Assembly: GCA_036939755.1 (NCBI GenBank)
Contig: JALLAZ010000076.1
Span: forward strand, 1-25,178
Length of the DNA stretch: 25,178 bases
Direction of reading: 5' to 3'
From: Stephanodiscus triporus
Taxonomy: Eukaryota; Bacillariophyta; Thalassiosirophyceae; Thalassiosirales; Thalassiosiraceae
In this document: positions 17,687-25,178 of the stretch, one piece after another
Layout of the letters: every line of letters starts with the position of its first letter
How positions within the stretch are numbered: position 1 is the stretch's first letter
Made by a program: the position numbers and the translations under genes
The notes under the pieces: model-generated
What the model was told of the DNA's origin: nothing
The model's input: only the letters and a program-made list of their open reading frames with translations
The model's database searches: none

Positions 17687-19531
17687 TCAATGGCTGAATT
17701 GCCTTTTATCACTCGAATCCCTTTTGCCATAAGGGTTCGATGCGCTAAAAGAATGTCCATTGCCCAGTCTCCCACTCTTTCCTTTCCCCCCATTCACCAC
17801 CTGCCCATTGTGCCTCCTTTGTGCCTTGGGACCCTTCATGCTAAAAGCAAGATCCACGCGCGGCGGGGCCGTGAATCCGAACGCCCTCCCCACGGCCGCA
17901 AGGTCCAGCTCGTGGACGTCGAAGATATCCCTCAGGGAGTGACTCGCGTACGAAAGCAGGTAGGACCGGTAGGCGTCCTTCGCGGCGCAATTCAGGTAAT
18001 AATTCTTCTCGATGAGGCGCTGCAGCTGACTCTGGACGTTGGCAAGCTTCTTCATCGGAAACTCGTACTCGTTCAACGTTACCTTCGCCGCCTTCAGGTA
18101 GCGCAAGAAGCCGGTCTCCTCCGGAGTCAGGAAAAGCAGCGCCCGTCCCTTACCTTTGTCTCCGCGAGCGGTACGACCCACGCGATGGATGTACTCTTTG
18201 GGATCATCCGGGGGGTCGAACTGTATGATCCAATCCACCGCGGGTATGTCCAGCCCTCGAGCAGCGACGTCTGTGCATAGGAGCGTCCCGGTAGTCTGCT
18301 TGCAGAACTGGAAGAAGGTAGTGGTGCGCTTCTGCTGCTTCTGTCTTCCGTGTATGTCCATGACCGGGACGTCGATGTAATTTAGCAATTCCCCGTGAAA
18401 TTTGACGGAATTGCAGGACGAGAAGAAGACCATGATTTTCTTATTCTTGTTCTTCTTCAGGAAGGTGAAGAGCAACAGGAATCGCTGATCCGAGGGCACC
18501 GTCACATATCCCTGCTCCAGCCCCTCAGCCGTCGCCAGGTCGGTCTCGTTCGGGACCTCAACGTAAACGGCGCTCTTGACGTCGATGGCCGTACGCGCCA
18601 GGTCCTCGACGCGTTTCGTCTGCGTCGCCGAGAAGAGCATCGTCTGTCGTTGCTTGGGCAGTATTTTGATGATCGAGCGCAGGTCGTCCTCGAAGCCCTG
18701 CTCGAGTATACGATCGGCCTCGTCCATCACGAACGCGAGGAGATTGCGGAAGACAAAACCCTTGGTGTTCTGGAGATGATCGAGCAGGCGGCCGGGGGTG
18801 GCGATGATGATATTCACGCCCTTGACGAGACGCTCGGCCTCCGTCTTGCGATTTGCACCCCCGATTATGAGTCCATAGGTCTGATTGTGCTTGCCGTTGG
18901 TACACAGATCCTTGCAGACGCCGTAAATCTGCATGGCCAGCTCGCGCGTGGGGCTGATGACGATGGCCCCGGTGCCGTTCCGACTGCCGAACTTGGCATT
19001 GTGCAGCAGTTCCACGATGGGAAGGAGGAACGCCAGCGTTTTTCCGCTCCCCGTTTTGGCGGCGCCGACAACATCCTTCCCGCTGAGGAGGGCGGGGATG
19101 GACATGGCCTGGACGTGCGTCATCTGGGTGAAGCCCATTGCCGACAGCGCCGATTGGGTATTTTCCGATAGAGGCAGGGAGGCGAATGTGTCGATGGCGA
19201 AGAAATTGTCCTTCTTATGCTTTTTCGTATCACATTTGTCGGCGTCGGATGACGACGATATTGATGATGATGATTCTCGTTCTTCCGGAGACGGAGCAGA
19301 GCGCTTCTTCTTTCGATGGGCATCCTCGGCGTTGCCGTCGTGGGTATCACCATCTCCACCTTCGTCCTGAACTGTGCTGGAACTGGAATCATCGTCGCTG
19401 TCGGAACTTTCACTGCCGCTTTCCGAGGACGACGAGCTCGCGTCAGTGTGGACCTCCTCACCCTCCTCCTCCTTCTTCTTCTCCTCCTTTCGCGGAGACT
19501 TTTTGGCGTTGGCCTTCTTCTTTGTGGACAT
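17687..19531 (-). CDS. HAS1: DEAD-box ATP-dependent RNA helicase HAS1/DDX18
   Basis: A single-exon protein of 614 residues. Residues 1-108 are a lysine-rich then acidic/serine-rich low-complexity nucleolar-type tail. The helicase core has all motifs: F-type Q motif (about 115-142), AAKTGSGKT (157-165), PTREL (194-198), TPGRL (245-249), DEAD (270-273), SAT (301-303), [11 protein letters not shown] (420-430) and HRVGRTARG (449-457). The C-terminal block with [16 protein letters not shown] is the signature separating Has1/DDX18 from other DEAD-box proteins. Has1 releases snoRNAs and remodels pre-60S and pre-40S particles in the nucleolus. The gene is intact despite the retroelement and telomere repeats 91 bases past its stop, so any insertion spared the coding region. 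It is divergent from the uS15m gene at 237 bp. Confidence 0.94.
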   Translation of the reverse strand: MSTKKKANAKKSPRKEEKKKEEEGEEVHTDASSSSSESGSESSDSDDDSSSSTVQDEGGDGDTHDGNAEDAHRKKKRSAPSPEERESSSSISSSSDADKCDTKKHKKDNFFAIDTFASLPLSENTQSALSAMGFTQMTHVQAMSIPALLSGKDVVGAAKTGSGKTLAFLLPIVELLHNAKFGSRNGTGAIVISPTRELAMQIYGVCKDLCTNGKHNQTYGLIIGGANRKTEAERLVKGVNIIIATPGRLLDHLQNTKGFVFRNLLAFVMDEADRILEQGFEDDLRSIIKILPKQRQTMLFSATQTKRVEDLARTAIDVKSAVYVEVPNETDLATAEGLEQGYVTVPSDQRFLLLFTFLKKNKNKKIMVFFSSCNSVKFHGELLNYIDVPVMDIHGRQKQQKRTTTFFQFCKQTTGTLLCTDVAARGLDIPAVDWIIQFDPPDDPKEYIHRVGRTARGDKGKGRALLFLTPEETGFLRYLKAAKVTLNEYEFPMKKLANVQSQLQRLIEKNYYLNCAAKDAYRSYLLSYASHSLRDIFDVHELDLAAVGRAFGFTAPPRVDLAFSMKGPKAQRRHNGQVVNGGKGKSGRLGNGHSFSASNPYGKRDSSDKRQFSH

Positions 19532-19768
19532 GGTTTCGTTGGGTAGGCTTCGCAGATTCTGAGGTTATGCTCCGGTTCGGCGTATTTTGGTGGATGGTGG
19601 AACTACAACCCTCTCGTCTTTCCGTCGCTCTGAAAAAAGGGGGGCGTCCCCCCCCCCCTTAGCTACACCCAGGACCGACGCCCGGCCGCCCTCCCACACA
19701 ACCTTGAACATTCTCTCTATGGTGTTTAGTGTCTTCACCCTTCACACCGTCCTCCCGGATCAGTACAT
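19532..19768. promoter_or_regulatory. Divergent promoter region, HAS1 / uS15m
   Basis: This 237-base spacer between two ribosome-related genes contains a G6 run followed by a C11 run (19639-19658). Together they form an AAGGGGGG/CCCCCCTT inverted repeat at 19637-19660. Sharing one short promoter would suit co-expression of a nucleolar helicase and a mitochondrial ribosomal protein, but no specific element is identified. Confidence 0.45.
19637..19660. repeat. G-run/C-run inverted repeat
   Basis: AAGGGGGG (19637-19644) and CCCCCCTT (19653-19660) pair perfectly across an 8-base spacer. The C-run is 11 bases long. It is prone to length error in sequencing and could nucleate unusual DNA structure. 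Confidence 0.6.
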
Positions 19769-20640
19769 ATGGCATCAATCGCGTCGCTCCGTAGCCTCTT
19801 CGCCAGGCCTCAAGTCGCGGGCAGAGTTGCCGCCCATGGGCTCGCGACGTTGGGGAGGAGTCAACCGTCTACATTCCTCCCCGCGACGCCGCCGTCGTCT
19901 TTCTTCCAACTCCTACCGCCCGTCGCCTGCCAAAGCCGTTACATGGGCATGACGAAAACGAAGCGGCGACAGCGCGACAAGATGGTCGAGCGCGAGAATC
20001 GAGTCGCGAGGGGGCTTCCCGCGAAGCCTAATCCCCCGAAGTACATACCCCGCGACCTTCCGGTCATCGGCGCCATTACGCGGGAGGAGCGCGACGACGA
20101 GGCGAGGAGGTCCGACGCGGCGGCCGCCGAGGAGATGAAGGTCAAGATCGCTAAGCAGGTCGAGGCGGAGGAGAACCTGCGCTTTCAATTCGACGGCCTC
20201 GAGATGTCGGATAGGGTGAGGAAGCTTTTCGCGTTGAGGAACGGCAGTCAGCGCGAGGTGGTGTGGTCGCAAAAACGACGGGGGATGGAGGTGAGTGGAA
20301 ATAATTGTGATATTCGTCACGTGTTTCATTATTTCCGCTGCATGTTAAAATTATGGTGTCCCTCCTTCTGCGCCACTTGATTTATTTTATGACCATGCTG
20401 TACTGCAAGCTCTTTCAACTGAGAGAGGGTGACACGGGAAGTTCTGCGGTGCAAGTCGTGGCATTGACGACCAGAATTCAACAGCTGCAGACGCACATGG
20501 CTAAGCATCACAAGGATAAATCGACGAAGAGGGGTTTGGATGCTCTCTTTGTGAGAAGGAGGAAGATCTTGGATTACATGGAAAGGAAGTCGTTCGAATC
20601 TTACAGAAAGGTCGTCAAGTCCTTGGGCCTTGTGCGGTAA
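19769..20640 (+). CDS. MRPS15: Organellar (probably mitochondrial) ribosomal protein uS15, two exons
   Basis: A 250-residue protein from join(19769..20290,20410..20640); the 119 bp GT-AG intron falls between codons. The uS15 domain is in the C-terminal 90 residues: LREGDTGSSAVQVVALTTRI, HMAKHHKDKSTKRGLDALF and RRKILDY, which match the bacterial S15 DTGS, HxKDxxSRRGL and RRxLLDY signature, and an R-K-V-V-K-S-L-G-L end. uS15 binds 16S-type rRNA early in small-subunit assembly. The N-terminus (ASIASLRSLFARPQVAGR) is rich in arginine and serine and has no acids, as in a mitochondrial presequence. No signal peptide is visible, which argues against a plastid destination in a diatom. An internal, family-variable extension of about 110 residues precedes the S15 fold. 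Confidence 0.9.
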
Positions 20641-21213
20641 AAATAGAGTACAATATGGTAGCTTGTGGTTTGTGGTAATACTCTTCTCTTAGTAATTGGG
20701 AGACTTACGATGGTCTTAGATTTACTTTGGGGGGCCTTGGTGGGGATTGAGAATTTAACGACTGATGATTTTGAAAATGAAAAAAATATTGTAATAGGTT
20801 TCCCTTTGATTTTTGTCATAGCGCTCCATAGAGTAAAACAAGTACACAGCAGAAGATTCGCTGTGTTGTGCGACCACGATGATTAGGAAGCACGGCGGCC
20901 GCATCTTTGGAAGAAAGGTGAGTGACCGTTGGGGGAGCGAGGGGGAAGAGGAGGAGGGCGGAGGTGAGGCGAGGGTTTGAAGACTGCGCGAGAGTAAAGT
21001 ACGACTTCAGTACGATACGTTCACGTATGGTAAAAAATAATACTCACCAAGGAATCGAGGCAAGGGGCCGGCCGTTGAAAATTCCTTTTCTCCGCTCCGC
21101 ACCTTTTCATCCCGCCCCCTCCTCCTCCTCCTACTTCACAGCCCAATCTGCCGTCGCTGCCATTACCTTCACTCGCAGCTTTTTTTTCAGGCGCATCAAG
21201 AACATTACTGGAA
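20641..21213 (+). promoter_or_regulatory. Promoter and 5' leader of the coiled-coil gene with probable UTR intron
   Basis: A GTGAGT donor at 20918 and a strong acceptor with a pyrimidine tract (TTTTTTTTCAG, ending 21190) define a likely 273 bp intron that ends 23 bases before the main ATG at 21214. Upstream, an ATG at 20879 opens a frame that, if spliced, runs 77 codons and ends at TAA 21383-21385, overlapping the main gene out of frame. The rest of the region has no other convincing gene. Confidence 0.5.
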
Positions 21214-23952
21214 ATGGAGGCAGTTGGGGGTAGTAGCCATGAATCGGAGGAGGCGTCAATTTCGGCGGCGGACCAACACCATCATGATGACGTTACCGCG
21301 GCTGCGACGGCTTCTGAACCCGCAGCTGCCATCGATTTGTTCGAAATTCCAACAAATACCGGTGAATGGGTCGCGAATGAGCTAACGGTTGACCCGGAAA
21401 CTACAAGCCCCGATCAGTGCTCTGAGACAAGCCCAGGTGAAAAAAAGATCGATGACGCCACTGCAAACAACATTCGTCAACAGTCAAGTACCAACGGTGG
21501 TGTGTTGTTAAGTTTTGGTGATTTTCCCGATGTGAACCAAGAGAGCATAAATGTCAATCATTCGAATATCATCCAAGAAGCCGCAGCACCCAATAACTTC
21601 GATTTTCTGAGCTTCCGCCAACCCGAAACAGCAGTTCCTCTATATGATTCCAGCGATATATTTAGTGGTGGGCCCCTATCAGACATCGAAGCCACAGAAA
21701 AGGCTCCTGTCGCAACTGTGGACTCCGAACTCGATATTCTTGGATTGTCGCACATGGGAAACGAACCGCAAAATTTATCAAGTGAACAAAAGCCAGAGAA
21801 GGATGTACTGTGTTGTACTGCTGCTTCTCCTGATGAAAATGATCCAGAGAACGAGGATGTCAGTGCTAAAAAGTTGGAAAGCACCCATCCCGAATCGATC
21901 AATTCAATTACTGAAAAAGACAACGAAAATGCATCAGTGATCGATGAAGCCTGTCTGTGGAAACAGGAATCCATTTGTGAGAGGATTGCCGATCATGAGG
22001 AAGTAAATGTGCCTGGAAAGGCCAAGACTATCGCATCAAATGACGATAATTCAATGGCGGAAGATCGATCGAGAATTCTAGCCAAGAACGAGGAGGGTAT
22101 GACAACTTTTCCTTGCGACGAGGTTTCTCCTGTCTTCAAAGACGCCAGCGAAGAGCTCCTTCAGTCTATTAGTGCAAGAGAACACAATGAGCAGGGGGGA
22201 AATCTTTTATCATATGCTGCATTCGAATCTGTGGACGAAGAAGGTATTTCAGGCGACAACCACGCTGGGAAGATTCTTCAGGAACAACAATCGAATGAAA
22301 TGGAGGATACTAAAGCCCTGGGAACTATTGAGAATAATACTCATGCAACAGCTCCTTTGATACATGTGGCTACGACAACGAATTTATCACCTAATACTTC
22401 TCAACAGAGCTTAAATATTGAAGTCGATGGTGCTGTGAAAATGAGCGTGGACGCCGAGGATCGTACGGAAGAAGAGGAAGAGTGGCTTTCCATGGGACTG
22501 GGTCTCGGTGATGCTCTTCGTCAGATCGTTGCTCTGACAGATGAAAAAGACTTAGCCCTTGTTGTATGTCAAGAGAAAGATAATCGTAGAATACAGGTAG
22601 AGGCTCTTTTTGAGGAAGTTCAGTCGCGACTCGAGGCTGAGATGAATCGCCGCGCTGAATCCGACTGCGAATTGCGAAAAGTTCGCGAAAACATGAAGTT
22701 GTACGAGGAGCGACTGGCAGCGTATGAGAAACTTGAGGACGATCTCGAAAAAGCCAATGCAAGTATTGTCACTTTGGTGACAGAGAAATCGAAAGTTGAA
22801 ATGGATGTTGCCAAGCTGCGTGAGATGATAGAAGAATCAGAGCAAAAAGAAGCAGTTCTGTCGAATCGATTGAACGAGGCGAAGAAAAAAGAGGCCAACA
22901 AAGCATCGACAGCGGGACGTTTAGATGCGGAAAACGAGCAACTTAGAGAAGATTTACAAAAAACACGCGACGAGCTTGATATCGCCACGAAAGCGAAGGC
23001 CAAGCTAGAGATAAACATGGAAAAGCTAAAAACTAAGGCTGTTGAGCGGGTTAAACATGCAGAGACGGCACTCGCTGAAGAGCGAGAGCTGAACGAGGAG
23101 CGAAAAAAGAAAATGAAGACCTTCGTTGAAAATAAAGCAGAGGAGGTCAAAATTGCAAAAGAATGCGCTAACGATATGCAGAAAGAGTTAGAGGAAACTC
23201 GAGCTAGTCTCCGCTCCAGCCGTGATCGCGAAGAGGCATTACAAAAAGAACTGGAGGCAACGCGACTGAAGAATCGTGAACTTCAGAGAGAAATGGAACG
23301 CATGAAAAGGAGCTCTGAACAATTGCATCAAGCGGGGAGTAGTTTGGAGCAGGAACTTGAAAAGTATGCAAGCGAGACTGAAGAGCACAAAAAGAAGAGG
23401 ATGTCGGCGAAACATGAAATAATGCAAATGGTGCGAACTCTTGAATCTGAAAAAGCTGTGAGTGCAAAGCTGAAAGAGGCGGTGAAATTCACATTAACTC
23501 CAAAGGCCTTGAGTCAGCAAGAACTCCTCACTGAATGCCTTAGGGATTTTGAGTTAGAGTTGGAGAGACTAGCGATCAGGACGGGCAAAGCTCTACAGCC
23601 ATCAGCAGAAACATACATAAAAGCCCGGGACGAGACGACTAACGTTACAGAGGCCTCGGAAATCAATGGATCCTTTCCTCGGAAATCCAAGAAGTCACGA
23701 TCATCGAAAGCTGATGTGGACACAGAGCGCCTAATTTCTATCCTTGAACAGGAGACCCAGCATGTTAGTAAGGGAATAATGGCGCTCGCGGTAGACATTG
23801 AACGAATGCGATCACTTCTCAACGATGAGAATATTTTTGGCTGCATGTCATATTTTACTAACATCCTTTCTGGAACGGGAGAAGCTCGGCACCAAAGGTT
23901 AACTGGCAATGATACGCACCCCGAGGAAAACAACACAGCTAACTTCGTTTAA
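21214..23952 (+). CDS. Large coiled-coil protein, function unassigned
   Basis: A single coding exon of 912 residues. Residues 1 to about 415 are acidic and probably disordered, with scattered aromatic-acidic short motifs ([34 protein letters not shown]). From about 420 to 755 there is a near-continuous heptad-type coiled coil rich in E, K, R and A, starting with [21 protein letters not shown] compact C-terminal part follows: [29 protein letters not shown] near 760-790, a basic linker with KKSRSSK near 825, then a helical [24 protein letters not shown] find no recognisable GRIP, GRAB or motor domain. By architecture it resembles tethering golgins or cytoskeletal linkers, but this is only an analogy. 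The start was chosen as the first in-frame ATG after the leader acceptor. Confidence 0.72.
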   Translation: MEAVGGSSHESEEASISAADQHHHDDVTAAATASEPAAAIDLFEIPTNTGEWVANELTVDPETTSPDQCSETSPGEKKIDDATANNIRQQSSTNGGVLLSFGDFPDVNQESINVNHSNIIQEAAAPNNFDFLSFRQPETAVPLYDSSDIFSGGPLSDIEATEKAPVATVDSELDILGLSHMGNEPQNLSSEQKPEKDVLCCTAASPDENDPENEDVSAKKLESTHPESINSITEKDNENASVIDEACLWKQESICERIADHEEVNVPGKAKTIASNDDNSMAEDRSRILAKNEEGMTTFPCDEVSPVFKDASEELLQSISAREHNEQGGNLLSYAAFESVDEEGISGDNHAGKILQEQQSNEMEDTKALGTIENNTHATAPLIHVATTTNLSPNTSQQSLNIEVDGAVKMSVDAEDRTEEEEEWLSMGLGLGDALRQIVALTDEKDLALVVCQEKDNRRIQVEALFEEVQSRLEAEMNRRAESDCELRKVRENMKLYEERLAAYEKLEDDLEKANASIVTLVTEKSKVEMDVAKLREMIEESEQKEAVLSNRLNEAKKKEANKASTAGRLDAENEQLREDLQKTRDELDIATKAKAKLEINMEKLKTKAVERVKHAETALAEERELNEERKKKMKTFVENKAEEVKIAKECANDMQKELEETRASLRSSRDREEALQKELEATRLKNRELQREMERMKRSSEQLHQAGSSLEQELEKYASETEEHKKKRMSAKHEIMQMVRTLESEKAVSAKLKEAVKFTLTPKALSQQELLTECLRDFELELERLAIRTGKALQPSAETYIKARDETTNVTEASEINGSFPRKSKKSRSSKADVDTERLISILEQETQHVSKGIMALAVDIERMRSLLNDENIFGCMSYFTNILSGTGEARHQRLTGNDTHPEENNTANFV

Positions 23953-23982
23953 TTTATTATCTATGGTACGGTATCGTATCAT

Positions 23983-24977
23983 TCATACAATTTCTGACTC
24001 TCTTTCTGGTGCAGCAACTTCTGCCTGCGCTCCTGACTGATCTCGATTGGAGGTTTCAAGTTCTCTTCCTTGTTGTACATTCTTTTCCCTCACCGTCGGG
24101 TACCTGCAAAAAATACACATGGTCGAAGTCAACCACAGGATGGTAGCCACCAAATCAGCTCGTGCTCCAGATTCCATGCGGCAATCATTAGACTGGCATA
24201 AACTCGTCGCGAACCAAGTATATGTTAGTGACTGCAAAACAGTAGCCGCTAGAAGCTCATACCCCGCCCATCGCCAAATATTCCTCTCAAAAACAAAGCA
24301 CGAAGAGAACCAAATGAACATGGCCCCTCCGCCCCCGAAAAGCAAGCCTAGAAAGGCAGTGCTGTATGCAAAATACCAGGCACCGTCCTTATTGACGCTG
24401 TCAGAATTGTACTCAAAACACGGAGTAGAGTAGTCATTGATCCACTCCCCGTCCAAAGGATTAAATACTGGCTCTCTGTAACTCTTGAAACCCACATCAA
24501 TGAAGGGGATGTCTGGATTGTTAGTGATTTCAGCTACACTTGGTCCTGTCACCCGAGCGTAACCGCATCCGTCCTTAGAGAGGCAGCTAAAAAATGACAG
24601 ATAAAAGAAAAGAAGAATCGGCTTGTTGAGGCTTGGCATTTTCATTTCATTATGCCTGCCCAAAAAAGGAATCCTCCTTATTGCCACACTTACACGAACC
24701 ACGCAATTGTCGACAAAAGTGCGGGGATGCACGCATAAGCGCCATGTGGAAGAACTCCACATTTCGAATTCTCGACGGCAGATGTTGGGACGGTGAAGTT
24801 TTCGGAAGCAGTAGCAGCCATCCTCGTCTGATTATTATCCAGCCCTTCAAACGGTGCAGGCTCGACGGCAGAGACCGGGTCGGTGATGTTAGCGGAAGTA
24901 GCGGTAGAATTTTCACGTCCAGAGTCTATGTCATTGATGCCATCGCCTCGGCTTGCCTCATCGATGTTCTCGGTCAT
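23983..24977 (-). CDS. Four-helix membrane protein, uncharacterised, two exons
   Basis: A 295-residue protein from complement(join(23983..24586,24694..24977)); the 107 bp intron has a GTAAGT donor and a TTTTTTAG acceptor and splits a valine codon. Residues 1-70 are hydrophilic and threonine/asparagine-rich, then CGVLPHGAYACIPALLSTIAWFV gives a first helix (about 80-95). A loop with three cysteines follows (C96, C102, C151). Predicted helices are 166-192 (with a GLLFGGGGAMF glycine run), 202-222 and 237-255, with two cysteines in the last loop (C225, C230) and a charged tail. The pattern CG.LP.G...W and paired loop cysteines recalls a diatom-expanded family of tetraspan proteins I cannot name. 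Reading the second exon alone would add a false N-terminus, so the spliced form is preferred. Confidence 0.66.
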
Positions 24978-25178
24978 TATATTTTATGCTGGGAGTAATA
25001 GGATAGGATCTTTATTACTCACTTTCTTCGGGTGTAGAGTAGGTATTTCTGGCGTACGCCAGAAGAAGTTTGCTGGCGTAGGTATTTTGCTGGCGTATCT
25101 TAAAATTAAGATACTGTACATTTTTTGACCTCAATTGGCAACCCCTTAATTGGGGGAGCTTATTTCTCAGCTTTTAGG
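24978..25178. promoter_or_regulatory. Upstream region of the membrane protein with palindromes
   Basis: The last 201 bases carry a perfect 14-bp palindrome CTGGCGTACGCCAG (25049-25062), two further half-sites CTGGCGTA (25073-25080 and 25090-25097), and the inverted repeat ATCTTAA-AA-TTAAGAT (about 25096-25111). The half-sites lie in near-repeats beginning TAGGTATTT. The arrangement looks like a cluster of binding sites upstream of the minus-strand gene, but the factor is unknown and no gene is seen here. Confidence 0.45.

Noticed and set aside
18395..19171. 258-codon plus-strand frame opposite HAS1
   Set aside because: It lies wholly inside the helicase core on the opposite strand and shows no family features.
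20585..20600. GTTCGAATC resembling a tRNA B box
   Set aside because: It lies inside the uS15m coding exon, with no A box or acceptor stem around it. Similar hits at 7955 and near 10770 are also coding.

Overview
The window looks like nuclear DNA of a diatom, most likely a centric, thalassiosiroid one. The coding density is high and several genes are broken by short GT-AG introns of about 60-275 bp, all of which restore frame across conserved protein blocks. One protein has a possible diatom-type secretory/plastid leader. A retroelement relic has a protein type that I recall from centric diatom genomes. The species assignment is inference from recall, not from a search.

Layout, left to right. 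1-805 has no convincing gene. 806-3961 (+) is a seven-exon Golgi-type glycosyltransferase family 92 gene. 4250-5285 (-) is a two-exon TspO/MBR-like membrane protein. It shares a 253 bp divergent promoter with 5539-6189 (+), a SPRY-domain protein with an N-terminal dual lipidation signature. 6340-7424 (-) is a three-exon ATP23 mitochondrial metalloprotease, divergent from 7724-8740 (+), an acidic protein with a leader and a C-terminal membrane anchor. 8842-12032 (-) is a five-exon Tudor-SN (SND1) gene, divergent from 12650-14536 (+), a triple-CCCH zinc-finger RNA-binding protein. 15257-16414 (+) is a JMJD8-like JmjC protein of the secretory pathway. 16457-17595 holds a decayed, 5'-truncated non-LTR retroelement whose truncated end abuts three telomere-type TTAGGG units. 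17687-19531 (-) is the DEAD-box helicase HAS1/DDX18, divergent from 19769-20640 (+), a two-exon organellar ribosomal protein uS15. 21214-23952 (+) is a large coiled-coil protein with a probable 5'-UTR intron. 23983-24977 (-) is a two-exon four-helix membrane protein, convergent with it at only 30 bp.

Most genes are housekeeping: RNA metabolism (SND1, CCCH protein, HAS1), organelle biogenesis (ATP23, uS15m) and secretory-pathway or membrane proteins (GT92, TspO-like, JMJD8-like, tetraspan protein). They do not form a single pathway. The arrangement is mainly divergent pairs alternating with tight convergent pairs. I see no CRISPR array, tRNA, rRNA or multi-gene defence-type system. The least ordinary places are the telomere-repeat/retroelement junction, the out-of-frame upstream ORFs before the CCCH and coiled-coil genes, the lipid-anchored SPRY protein and the unassigned membrane proteins.
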